From positions 186,001-250,000 of the forward strand of contig NZ_CP133721.1 of assembly GCF_031326205.1 (NCBI RefSeq): DNA of 64,000 nt, written 5' to 3'. The position numbers and the translations under genes were made by a program. The stretch's first letter is position 1; each line of letters opens with the position of its first letter. The notes below the pieces were generated by a model, which saw only the letters and a program-made list of their open reading frames with translations, made no database searches and was not told the DNA's origin. The stretch is from Flavobacterium sp. 20NA77.7 (GTDB lineage Bacteria > Bacteroidota > Bacteroidia > Flavobacteriales > Flavobacteriaceae). This document shows positions 43,972 to 50,942 of the stretch, in pieces.

Positions 43972-44511
43972 CTATTTTTTATCCGTTAATAGTTTTTTTA
44001 AATTTTCCCATCTAGGGTCTATATCTTCAGTTTCTTTTATTTCTCTTTCTGTTGGAGCGTACTTTTCTAATTGTACTAATGCATCAGATTGTAGGGTTCC
44101 ATCCTTAACGCCTGGATGTGTTTTTTTTGTAGGAACAGACAATACAATCATTTCATACACATATTGTGCAATATTTACTTGAAATTCACCATGAGGCAAA
44201 ATGATAAAACTTTCATTTTCGTCATTAAACTCATCACCAAATTTTACTATAAGATTTAATTTTCCTTTAATAGGTAAATCAAAATCTTCATTCGTTAAAT
44301 CACAAGGAACATTTACTGTTCCTGCGTGTGAAAAATGAAGTTCAAGCATAGTGCTTTTCTTCTCTAACAGTAATTTTACTTTGATTTCAGAATGGTTAAA
44401 TTCTTCAAAATCAAAATGCTTAAAGAACGTATCGTTTACTAGAAACTCAAACTGGTGTTTGCCTAATTTTAATCCAGAAAATTGAACTAAAAATTCTTTC
44501 ATATTGTCCAT
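43972..44511 (-). CDS. YceD/DUF177 family protein
   Basis: 179 residues from ATG 44511 (a further ATG 9 bases inside is equally possible). Contains the DUF177 pattern LLEKKSTMLELHFSHAGTVNVPCDLTNEDFDLPI near the middle, and an acidic ESFIILPHGEFQVNIAQYVYEMIVLSVP, ending ETEDIDPRWENLKKLL. DUF177 proteins are linked to 23S rRNA and L32 production in bacteria and plastids. It is paired with rpmF. The open frame reaches 44571, but a full promoter at 44544-44571 rules that start out. Confidence 0.9.
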   Translation of the reverse strand: MDNMKEFLVQFSGLKLGKHQFEFLVNDTFFKHFDFEEFNHSEIKVKLLLEKKSTMLELHFSHAGTVNVPCDLTNEDFDLPIKGKLNLIVKFGDEFNDENESFIILPHGEFQVNIAQYVYEMIVLSVPTKKTHPGVKDGTLQSDALVQLEKYAPTEREIKETEDIDPRWENLKKLLTDKK

Positions 44512-44543
44512 AACAACAGCTTTTCCTTTTCTTTTAAGGTGTG

Positions 44544-44571
44544 CAAAGATACAAAAATATTGTAAATACAA
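44544..44571 (-). promoter_or_regulatory. Promoter for yceD-rpmF (TTG-17-TATCTTTG)
   Basis: On the minus strand a TTG (44571-44569) is followed after 17 bases by TATCTTTG (44551-44544), the full Bacteroidota two-part consensus. It lies 33 bases before the start at 44511. Confidence 0.7.
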
Positions 44572-44594
44572 TACTTTTACATACTTTTTTTTAA

Positions 44595-45644
44595 TTATTC
44601 TTTACTAGCGCTAATTTTTAATGGATTGTGCGTTAGTTCATTATATTCATTTCTATTTTTAAAAATATCTATAGCACTATATACAGCTTCTCTAAATGAG
44701 CTTTCGTGTGCTACATTTTTACCAGCAATGTCAAAGCCTGTGCCATGGTCTGGTGACGTTCTAATTTTAGTAAGGCCTCCTGTATAGTTAACCCCTTCGC
44801 CAAAAGATAATGTTTTAAAAGGGATTAATCCTTGGTCGTGATACATGGCTACTACAGCGTCAAATTTTGCGTGTTGATTTGAGCCAAAAAAACTATCTGC
44901 CGCAAATGGACCAAAAACTTGAATGCCTTTTTTAAATAAACGTTCAAGCGTGGGTTTAATAATTTCAGCATCTTCTTTGCCAATAACACCATTGTCACCA
45001 CAATGCGGATTAAGACCTAAAACGGCAATTTTTGGTTTATTGATTCTAAAATCTTTACGTAAAGTTTCGTTGATTGTATTGATTTTTTGTTCAAGCAATG
45101 CAGGTGTAATGTGTTTGTTCACTTCTTGTATAGGGACATGGTCTGTAACCAAACCTACTTTAATATCTTCATGAATCATAAACATTAAAGCATCACCTTC
45201 TAATTGTTCGTTAAGGTAATCTGTATGTCCTGCAAATTTGTAATTCTCAGCTTGAATGTTGTATTTATTAATGGGCGCAGTTACGAGTACGTCAATTTTA
45301 TTGTTTTTTAGTGCTTGTGTAGCCGCTTGAAACGATTTGATGGCATACGTGCCAACAGCGTCATCAAGTGTGCCAAATTCTACATTTACCCCTTCACGCC
45401 ATACGTTTAATACATTAATTTTGCCAAGTACGAGTTGGTCTAATTTGTCAATTCCGTGTATATTAGCAGTAAGGTTAAATGTTTTTTTGAAAAAAGAAAC
45501 AATTTTTGCATTGGCAAAAATAACAGGTGTGCATACCTCTAGCATTCTAGAATCTTCAAAAGTTTTTAGAATTACTTCTGGTCCAATTCCGTTCATATCT
45601 CCAATAGAAACCCCAACAATGATATTTTCTGAATGTTTTACCAT
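44595..45644 (-). CDS. pdxA: 4-hydroxythreonine-4-phosphate dehydrogenase
   Basis: 349 residues. NAD-dependent enzyme of the DXP-dependent pyridoxal phosphate pathway. Signatures: GVSIGDMNGIGPEVILKTF, TAPINKYNI, the metal-binding FAGHTDYLNEQL, LGLNPHCGDNGVIGKED and AMYHDQGLIPFKTL with the zinc-ligand histidine, then the C-terminal TSPDHGTGFDIAGK. Normal length. It is divergent from riboflavin synthase, with interlocking promoters. Confidence 0.95.
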   Translation of the reverse strand: MVKHSENIIVGVSIGDMNGIGPEVILKTFEDSRMLEVCTPVIFANAKIVSFFKKTFNLTANIHGIDKLDQLVLGKINVLNVWREGVNVEFGTLDDAVGTYAIKSFQAATQALKNNKIDVLVTAPINKYNIQAENYKFAGHTDYLNEQLEGDALMFMIHEDIKVGLVTDHVPIQEVNKHITPALLEQKINTINETLRKDFRINKPKIAVLGLNPHCGDNGVIGKEDAEIIKPTLERLFKKGIQVFGPFAADSFFGSNQHAKFDAVVAMYHDQGLIPFKTLSFGEGVNYTGGLTKIRTSPDHGTGFDIAGKNVAHESSFREAVYSAIDIFKNRNEYNELTHNPLKISASKE

Positions 45645-45654
45645 TTTTTCTTTT

Positions 45655-45662
45655 TATTTTTG
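45655..45662 (+). promoter_or_regulatory. Promoter -7 element for riboflavin synthase
   Basis: TATTTTTG, perfect consensus, 28 bases before the ATG at 45691. Its predicted start point falls on the -7 element of the opposite promoter. Confidence 0.55.
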
Positions 45663-45665
45663 ATG

Positions 45666-45673
45666 CAAATTTA
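45666..45673 (-). promoter_or_regulatory. Promoter -7 element for pdxA
   Basis: TAAATTTG on the minus strand, 21 bases before the pdxA start; only 3 bases separate it from the rightward -7 element. Confidence 0.55.
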
Positions 45674-45690
45674 TAAAATATTTACGTGAT

Positions 45691-46278
45691 ATGTTTACAG
45701 GAATCATAGAAACCTTAGGAATAATTGAAGAGATTACAAAAGAAGACGGAAATATTCATTTAAAAGTAGCGTCTGCCATTGCTTCTAAATTAAAGATTGA
45801 TCAAAGTGTAGCGCACAACGGCGTGTGCTTAACGGTAATTCAATGCGATGAAAAAAGTCACGTAGTAACGGCCATACAAGAAACCATAAATAAAACAACT
45901 TTAGGGACTTGGAAAGTAGGCGATGTAATTAATTTGGAACGCGCTATGAAACTTGGCGACCGACTTGATGGGCACATTGTGCAAGGACATGTAGATCAAA
46001 CCGGAGTGTGTACTTCAATAGAAGAGGCTAATGGAAGTTGGATATTTACCTTTCAGTATGATGCCAGTTTGACGAATATTACCATTGAAAAAGGTTCTAT
46101 TACGGTAAACGGAACGAGTTTGACAGTTGTAAATTCTGAACGCAATCGCTTTAGCGTGGCAATTATTCCTTATACTTTTGAGCATACTAATTTTAAAACT
46201 ATACAAATAGGTACAAGAATTAATCTAGAATTTGATGTAATAGGGAAGTATGTAGTAAGGTTGACTTCTTTAAGATAA
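45691..46278 (+). CDS. ribE: Riboflavin synthase, alpha chain
   Basis: 195 residues comprising two lumazine-binding barrels: residues 1-95 (start MFTGIIETLGIIEEI, VAHNGVCLTVI) and 96-190 (LDGHIVQGHVDQTGVC, GSITVNGTSLTVV), the internal duplication typical of this enzyme. It dismutates two 6,7-dimethyl-8-ribityllumazine molecules to riboflavin. No FMN riboswitch was seen in the 46-base region upstream. Followed by a terminator. Confidence 0.96.
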   Translation: MFTGIIETLGIIEEITKEDGNIHLKVASAIASKLKIDQSVAHNGVCLTVIQCDEKSHVVTAIQETINKTTLGTWKVGDVINLERAMKLGDRLDGHIVQGHVDQTGVCTSIEEANGSWIFTFQYDASLTNITIEKGSITVNGTSLTVVNSERNRFSVAIIPYTFEHTNFKTIQIGTRINLEFDVIGKYVVRLTSLR

Positions 46279-46306
46279 AAAAGCCCTACATTTCTGTAAG
46301 GCTTGA
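46279..46306 (+). terminator. Probable terminator of riboflavin synthase gene
   Basis: AAGCC-C-TACA / TGTA-A-GGCTT stem with one internal mismatch and a 4-base loop, then TGATTTTG. It starts at the stop codon. Confidence 0.65.
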
Positions 46307-46314
46307 TTTTGTTG

Positions 46315-46388
46315 TGGTCCCACCTGGGCTCGAACCAGGGACCACCTGATTATGAGTCAGGTGCTCTAACCAACTGAGCTATAGGACC
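46315..46388 (-). tRNA. tRNA with CAU anticodon (tRNA-Ile2 or elongator tRNA-Met)
   Basis: A 74-base cloverleaf on the minus strand, 5' GGTCCTA and 3' TGGGACC plus discriminator A, D-loop AGCTCAGTTGGTTAGAGC, anticodon arm CCTGACTCATAATCAGG with anticodon CAT, and TTCGAGCC T-loop. CCA is not encoded. The acceptor has C4-G69 and C5-G68, which in E. coli distinguish tRNA-Ile2 (lysidine-modified by TilS) from elongator tRNA-Met, so Ile2 is favoured; sequence alone is not final. Confidence 0.93.
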
Positions 46389-46523
46389 GGTTTGCTTCAC
46401 AGATGTTCGTTCTGTATGTAGCGAATAAAACCTTAGCTTTATTTGGAGGTGCAATATTACTGCTTATTTCTTTTTACTGCAAATTTTTTTACTGCTTCTT
46501 TTATATTTTCTACTAAAAGATTG

Positions 46524-46928
46524 CTATTCAGCGATTTCTTGACATAGCTCTATCAACACGCCGTTTGTTGTTTTTGGATGTAAAAAGGCTACTAATTTGT
46601 TATCAGCTCCTTTTTTTGGTGTTTCGTTTAAAACCGTAAAACCTTCTTTTTGTAAGCGTTCTATTTCGGTGTAAATGTTTTCTACATCAAAAGCAATATG
46701 ATGAATGCCTTCACCTTTTTTCTCTAAAAATTTTGCAATTGGGCTGTCGGCATTCGTAGCTTCTAAGAGTTCAATTTTATTAGGGCCATTCTTAAAAAAA
46801 GAAGTTTTTACACCTTCACTCGCTACTTCTTCTTCTTTGTAAGGGGGGTGTCCAAATAGTTTTTCGAAAAGAGTATTTGATTCGTCTAAATTTTTAACTG
46901 CAATTCCTATATGTTCAATTTTTCTCAT
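46524..46928 (-). CDS. mce: Methylmalonyl-CoA epimerase
   Basis: 134 residues of the glyoxalase/VOC fold: start MRKIEHIGIAVKNLDES, KIELLEATNADSPIAKFLEKKGEGIHHIAFDVENI and the final LIELCQ, supplying the metal ligands (two His, one Gln-region acid, terminal Glu). It interconverts (R)- and (S)-methylmalonyl-CoA between propionyl-CoA carboxylase and methylmalonyl-CoA mutase. Those partner genes are not in this window. Confidence 0.93.
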   Translation of the reverse strand: MRKIEHIGIAVKNLDESNTLFEKLFGHPPYKEEEVASEGVKTSFFKNGPNKIELLEATNADSPIAKFLEKKGEGIHHIAFDVENIYTEIERLQKEGFTVLNETPKKGADNKLVAFLHPKTTNGVLIELCQEIAE

Positions 46929-47017
46929 CTTGTTATTTTTTGTAAAATTATAAAATTAAATAGAATACAAAATTTCAAAAATCTAAAATCGGTCATCTTC
47001 AATCAAAAATCTTATTG

Positions 47018-47025
47018 TATTTTTG
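47018..47025 (+). promoter_or_regulatory. Promoter -7 element for the rbfA operon
   Basis: TATTTTTG, perfect consensus, ending 4 bases before the ATG at 47030; the message would be leaderless. It also decides against the longer open frame starting at 47015. Confidence 0.6.
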
Positions 47026-47029
47026 CCAC

Positions 47030-47422
47030 ATGGAAACAAATAGACAAAAGAAAATAGGAACCTTATTACAAAAAGATTTAGTAGATATTTTGCAAGGCGA
47101 AGTGAGAAAAAACGCCCTTTCAAACTTACTTATTTCTGTTTCAAAAGTAAATGTAACTTCCGATTTATCCATTGCTAAGGTATATTTAAGTATTTTTCCT
47201 TCAGATAAAGGCGCAGAATTGTTAACAGCTATCAAAACAAATGCTCCTTTAATCAAACACGATTTAGCTCAACGCGTAAGACAACAACTAAGACGCGTCC
47301 CAGAGTTAATTTTTTATTTGGACGACAGCTTAGATTATATCGAAAAGATTGATAATGCTTTAGCAGGGAATGAAAATCCTATAGAAAACCCCGACCTTTT
47401 AATCAAAAGAAAAAAATCATAA
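47030..47422 (+). CDS. rbfA: Ribosome-binding factor A
   Basis: 130 residues from ATG 47030 (METNRQKKIGTLLQKDLVDIL), a KH-like domain with the family sequence VSKVNVTSDLSIAKVYLSIFP and RQQLRRVPELIFYLDDSLDYIEKIDNAL. It helps 30S subunit maturation at the 5' end of 16S rRNA. The permease gene begins one base after its stop, so the two are cotranscribed. Confidence 0.93.
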   Translation: METNRQKKIGTLLQKDLVDILQGEVRKNALSNLLISVSKVNVTSDLSIAKVYLSIFPSDKGAELLTAIKTNAPLIKHDLAQRVRQQLRRVPELIFYLDDSLDYIEKIDNALAGNENPIENPDLLIKRKKS

Positions 47423-47423
47423 T

Positions 47424-48623
47424 TTGAACTTCCCATTTTACATAGCAAAACGATATGCGGTTAGCCTAAGTAAAAGTACAGCTATTAACGTGATTACTGT
47501 AATAGCTTCATTGGGGATTATTGTAAGTGCCATGGCTTTGTTTGTGGTGCTTTCTGTTTTTAGTGGATTACGTGAATTTAGTTTAAGTTTTTCAAATGCT
47601 ACGGATTCTGATTTAAAGGTTGAACCTATCTCTGGCAAGAATTATTTTATAACGCCTGGACAAATTCAAGCATTAAAAAACTACAAAGGCATTACGAGTT
47701 ACAGCACTGTGATAGAAGAGCGTGCTTTGTTTTTTTATGACCAAAAAGAACAAGTGGCTCAATTAAAAGGGGTAGATACTCGATTTAATAGCGTGAATGA
47801 TTTTCATAAATACTTATTTGCAGGCTCTTGGATTGAACCACAAACTAATGAGGTTGTTGTAGGAGCTGGAATAAGTAGGAGGTTAGCTTTAGGCTTATTT
47901 GATTACAATCATAGATTAGAAGTGTTTGTGCCTAAACCAGGTAAGGGGTTAATTGAAAATCCAGATGAAGCTTTTAGTAAAGCAGGATTAGTAGCATCGG
48001 GAATTTTTCAAGTGAGCGAAGATGTGGACGACAAGTATATTTTTTGTGATATAAACTTGGCGCGTGAGTTACTGCGTTTTCAACCGAATCAAGTAACGTA
48101 TGTAGAGGTTAAAATAGCGCCTAATTATTCAGAAGCTGATGTTGTTGCCCAACTTCAATCCATTTTTAATAATAAAGTTAAAGTAAAAAATAGAGCACAA
48201 TTAAATGATGCGTTGTATAAAATGTTAAATACAGAAAATGTGGTGGTGTATTTAATTTTTACTTTAGTGATAATTATTGCCTTGTTTAATCTTATAGGCG
48301 CTTTAATTATGATGATTATTGAAAAGAAAAATAATTTAAGAACCCTTTATTTTTTGGGTACAGAACTTAAACATTTGAAAAATATTTTTCTTTTTCAAGG
48401 CAATATCATAACTGTTTTTGGTGGATTACTAGGTTTGTTGTTAGGGATGGGTTTAGTAGCATTACAACAACATTTCGAATGGATTATGATTTCGCCCTCA
48501 TTGCCTTATCCAGTAAAATTTGAATTAAAAAATTGTATTATTGTTATCCTTACTATTTTAATTTTAGGGTTTTTAGCCTCTAAAATTGCAAGTAGTACGG
48601 TATCTAAAAAATTAGTAGAATGA
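47424..48623 (+). CDS. FtsX/LolC-E-family ABC transporter permease
   Basis: 399 residues starting at TTG 47424 (NFPFYIAKRYAVSLSKSTAINVITVIASLGIIVSAMALFVVLSVFSGL). Four transmembrane segments: one N-terminal, a large periplasmic domain (about 60-260), then three C-terminal, the LolC/LolE/MacB layout. It probably works with an ATPase encoded elsewhere in lipoprotein release from the inner membrane. It overlaps the next gene by 4 bases. An ATG start further in would cut the first membrane segment. Confidence 0.88.
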   Translation: MNFPFYIAKRYAVSLSKSTAINVITVIASLGIIVSAMALFVVLSVFSGLREFSLSFSNATDSDLKVEPISGKNYFITPGQIQALKNYKGITSYSTVIEERALFFYDQKEQVAQLKGVDTRFNSVNDFHKYLFAGSWIEPQTNEVVVGAGISRRLALGLFDYNHRLEVFVPKPGKGLIENPDEAFSKAGLVASGIFQVSEDVDDKYIFCDINLARELLRFQPNQVTYVEVKIAPNYSEADVVAQLQSIFNNKVKVKNRAQLNDALYKMLNTENVVVYLIFTLVIIIALFNLIGALIMMIIEKKNNLRTLYFLGTELKHLKNIFLFQGNIITVFGGLLGLLLGMGLVALQQHFEWIMISPSLPYPVKFELKNCIIVILTILILGFLASKIASSTVSKKLVE

Positions 48624-49141
48624 GAAAATTAATACCTGTTGTACTAGGCGTACTTCTGTTTGGATGTAAATCACAGCAAACTACTCAAGAGGATAAAAAA
48701 TTAGCTAGGTATGAAATTGATTTGCTATTAAATTCATGGCACAAAGCAGCTGCAGAGGCTAATTTTAATGATTATTTCAATGCCTTGACAGATGATGCAA
48801 TTTTTATTGGAACAGATGCAACAGAAAACTGGAATAAACAGGAATTTATCTCGTTTGCAAAGCCTTATTTTGATAAGGGTAAAGCTTGGAATTTCAAAGC
48901 TTTAGAAAGACATGTCTATTTTTCTTCGGATATGAAAATGGCTTGGTTTGATGAGTTATTAGATACCCATATGAAAATTTGTAGAGGAAGTGGTGTTTTA
49001 GTTGATCAAGGAAATGGTCAGTGGAAAATAAAACACTATGTACTGTCTATGACTATTCCAAATGAAAATGTTGATGAAATAGTGAAAGCAAAATCTATTT
49101 TAGAAGATAAAGAAATTGAAAAATTAAAAAAAGGGAAATAA
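48620..49141 (+). CDS. NTF2-like (SnoaL/DUF4440-type) lipoprotein
   Basis: 173 residues: lipoprotein signal (LIPVVLGVLLFGCKSQ) followed by an NTF2-like fold (IDLLLNSWHKAAAEANFNDYFNALTDDAIFIGTDATENW, AWNFKALERHVYFSSDMKMAWFDELLD, VLVDQGNGQWKIKHYVLSMTIPNE). NTF2-like proteins bind small ligands or have isomerase or hydrolase roles; none is indicated. Translationally coupled (ATGA) to the LolC/E-like permease, which could mean shared envelope function. Confidence 0.85.
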   Translation: MRKLIPVVLGVLLFGCKSQQTTQEDKKLARYEIDLLLNSWHKAAAEANFNDYFNALTDDAIFIGTDATENWNKQEFISFAKPYFDKGKAWNFKALERHVYFSSDMKMAWFDELLDTHMKICRGSGVLVDQGNGQWKIKHYVLSMTIPNENVDEIVKAKSILEDKEIEKLKKGK

Positions 49142-49151
49142 TCCCTTTTTT
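49126..49151. terminator. Intrinsic terminator
   Basis: AAAAAAGGGA / TCCCTTTTTT stem with a 5-6 base loop, overlapping the end of the NTF2-like gene and close to the stop of the convergent gene. Confidence 0.8.
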
Positions 49152-49153
49152 AG

Positions 49154-50104
49154 TTATAGACCGTTTTTTTTTAAGTTTTTGAACATGTCAACCGTCATGT
49201 TTTCAATGTCAAAATCATTTTTCCAACCCCAATCTTCTCTAGCAGCAGAATCGTCAATACTTGCAGGCCAACTGTCAGCAATTTTTTGTCTAAAATCTGG
49301 TTCATATGTAATCTTGAAATCGGGATAATGTTTGCTAATTTCTTCAGCTAATTCTTTGGGTGTAAAACTCATCGCAGCTAAATTATACGAAGATCTAATT
49401 TTTATAGCGTCTGCATCAGCTTGCATGATTTGAATCGTAGCTTTTATAGCATCGTCCATATACATCATCGGCAACGCAGAATTTTCCGCTAAAAAACTTG
49501 TGAATTTTCCGTCTGTAATTGCTTTGTGATAAATATCAACTGCATAATCAGTTGTTCCGCCACCTGCTTCTGTACTCCAACTAATCAGACCAGGATAGCG
49601 AATGCTTCTAATGTCTACACCATATTGTTTGTGGTAATACTCTGCCCAGCGTTCGCCTGTTTGTTTTGAAATTCCATACACTGTACTCGGCTCCATAATC
49701 GTATATTGCGGTGTATTATGTCGAGGTGTTGTGGGTCCAAAAACAGCGATACTTGATGGCCAAAATATTTTTTTAATTTTTCCTGCTTTCGCTAAATTGA
49801 GCACGTGAAACAAAGAATTCATATTTAAATCCCATGCAAATGCAGGATTTTTTTCGGCTGTTGCAGAAAGTAAAGCTGCCATTAAATAGACATCGGTAAT
49901 ATGATATTTTTCTATTAAATGTTCAATTTGATTATAGTCTAACGCGTTTACTACTTCAAATATACCATTCTTAACCACATCATTTTCTAGTTTTCTAATG
50001 TCTGAAGCAATTACGTTTTCTACCCCATAAGTACTTCTTAATTTTGCAGTTAGCTCGGTGCCAATTTGACCACAAGCGCCTATAATCAATATTTTGGTTT
50101 GCAT
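49154..50104 (-). CDS. L-threonine 3-dehydrogenase, SDR (epimerase-like) type
   Basis: 316 residues from ATG 50104 (MQTKILIIGACGQIGTELTAKL). NAD-binding GACGQIG loop, SSIAVFGPTTPRHNTPQ, and catalytic YGISK. Matches the short-chain, UDP-galactose-epimerase-like threonine dehydrogenases known from Flavobacterium frigidimaris and Cupriavidus, which oxidise threonine to 2-amino-3-oxobutyrate. The frame is open to 50167, but the -7 element at 50124-50131 sits in that extension. Confidence 0.88.
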   Translation of the reverse strand: MQTKILIIGACGQIGTELTAKLRSTYGVENVIASDIRKLENDVVKNGIFEVVNALDYNQIEHLIEKYHITDVYLMAALLSATAEKNPAFAWDLNMNSLFHVLNLAKAGKIKKIFWPSSIAVFGPTTPRHNTPQYTIMEPSTVYGISKQTGERWAEYYHKQYGVDIRSIRYPGLISWSTEAGGGTTDYAVDIYHKAITDGKFTSFLAENSALPMMYMDDAIKATIQIMQADADAIKIRSSYNLAAMSFTPKELAEEISKHYPDFKITYEPDFRQKIADSWPASIDDSAAREDWGWKNDFDIENMTVDMFKNLKKNGL

Positions 50105-50123
50105 AGCCTTAGTTTTTCTATCA

Positions 50124-50131
50124 CAAATATA
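50124..50131 (-). promoter_or_regulatory. Promoter -7 element for threonine dehydrogenase
   Basis: TATATTTG on the minus strand, 19 bases before the preferred start at 50104. Confidence 0.55.
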
Positions 50132-50251
50132 AATAATTAGCAATAAATAAAGGGAATTTTGACACATATTTTTAAAATTCTCAACTAATGCTAGTAAAAA
50201 TTGTCAAAAATATATTTAACGGAATTTTCTGAAAAATATCCCGAACATTTG

Positions 50252-50259
50252 TAAATTTG
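50252..50259 (+). promoter_or_regulatory. Promoter -7 element for the lipoprotein gene at 50277
   Basis: TAAATTTG, perfect consensus, 17 bases before the ATG. Confidence 0.5.
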
Positions 50260-50276
50260 CTTTTTATTATATAAAA

Positions 50277-50894
50277 ATGAATCACACTATAAAAAGTAGC
50301 CTATTTGTTTTAGCAACTCTTCTTTTTTTGGCTTGTAAGCAAGAAGATGAGCAGCAACTTTTAGTCGAAATGGAACAAAAAAATGCATTGGTTTTTGCTC
50401 AGGTTAATAAAGCTTGGACACTTACTATACCGGTGGCTACTCCAACTGTTCAAATGGAATTGAATAAATGGAAAGAATGGCAAAGTTTTGAACAAGAACT
50501 AAAACAAAAACCTCAAGCATCGATTAGTGCTTTTAAATTAAAAGTTCAAAATTTAGCAAAAAAATCAGATAGCTTGCATTTGTCCTTGCCCGCTTTGCTC
50601 AATAAACCTCAGGTAAGAAGTAGATTAGTAGCCATGCAAACAAAAATACAAGCATTAGACACCTATTTTTCTTTAGATGTACTTCCAAAAGAGAAAGTAG
50701 AAACCTTAATTCTTGCCATTAATAAAGAAATTGTTGCTTTTTACGCACAGTGTGAAGAAATTGTCATTAAAAATAACATTCCACTTGAACTAGGTGAAAA
50801 GGAAATGATTAATGCACTAGATACAACTAGAAATGCTAAGAATGTCAATTTTGATGAATTAGAAAAACAAGAAGTAAAAAACAAGAAGGACTAA
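50277..50894 (+). CDS. Putative lipoprotein of unknown function
   Basis: 205 residues with a lipoprotein signal (SLFVLATLLFLACKQEDEQQ; cysteine near 21). The rest is mostly helical by composition, rich in K, Q, E and L (EMEQKNALVFAQVNKAW, LNKWKEWQSFEQELKQK, LEKQEVKNKKD). No domain recognised. It precedes mfd by 48 bases and may share a transcript, although the functions look unrelated. Confidence 0.72.
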   Translation: MNHTIKSSLFVLATLLFLACKQEDEQQLLVEMEQKNALVFAQVNKAWTLTIPVATPTVQMELNKWKEWQSFEQELKQKPQASISAFKLKVQNLAKKSDSLHLSLPALLNKPQVRSRLVAMQTKIQALDTYFSLDVLPKEKVETLILAINKEIVAFYAQCEEIVIKNNIPLELGEKEMINALDTTRNAKNVNFDELEKQEVKNKKD

Positions 50895-50942
50895 GTATAG
50901 AGATACAAGTCTGTTTTATTACTTTTTTTCAAAACAAGTACT

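Noticed and set aside
45645..45690. FMN riboswitch before riboflavin synthase
   Set aside because: The 46-base gap is far too short for the RFN element and none of its conserved segments is present.
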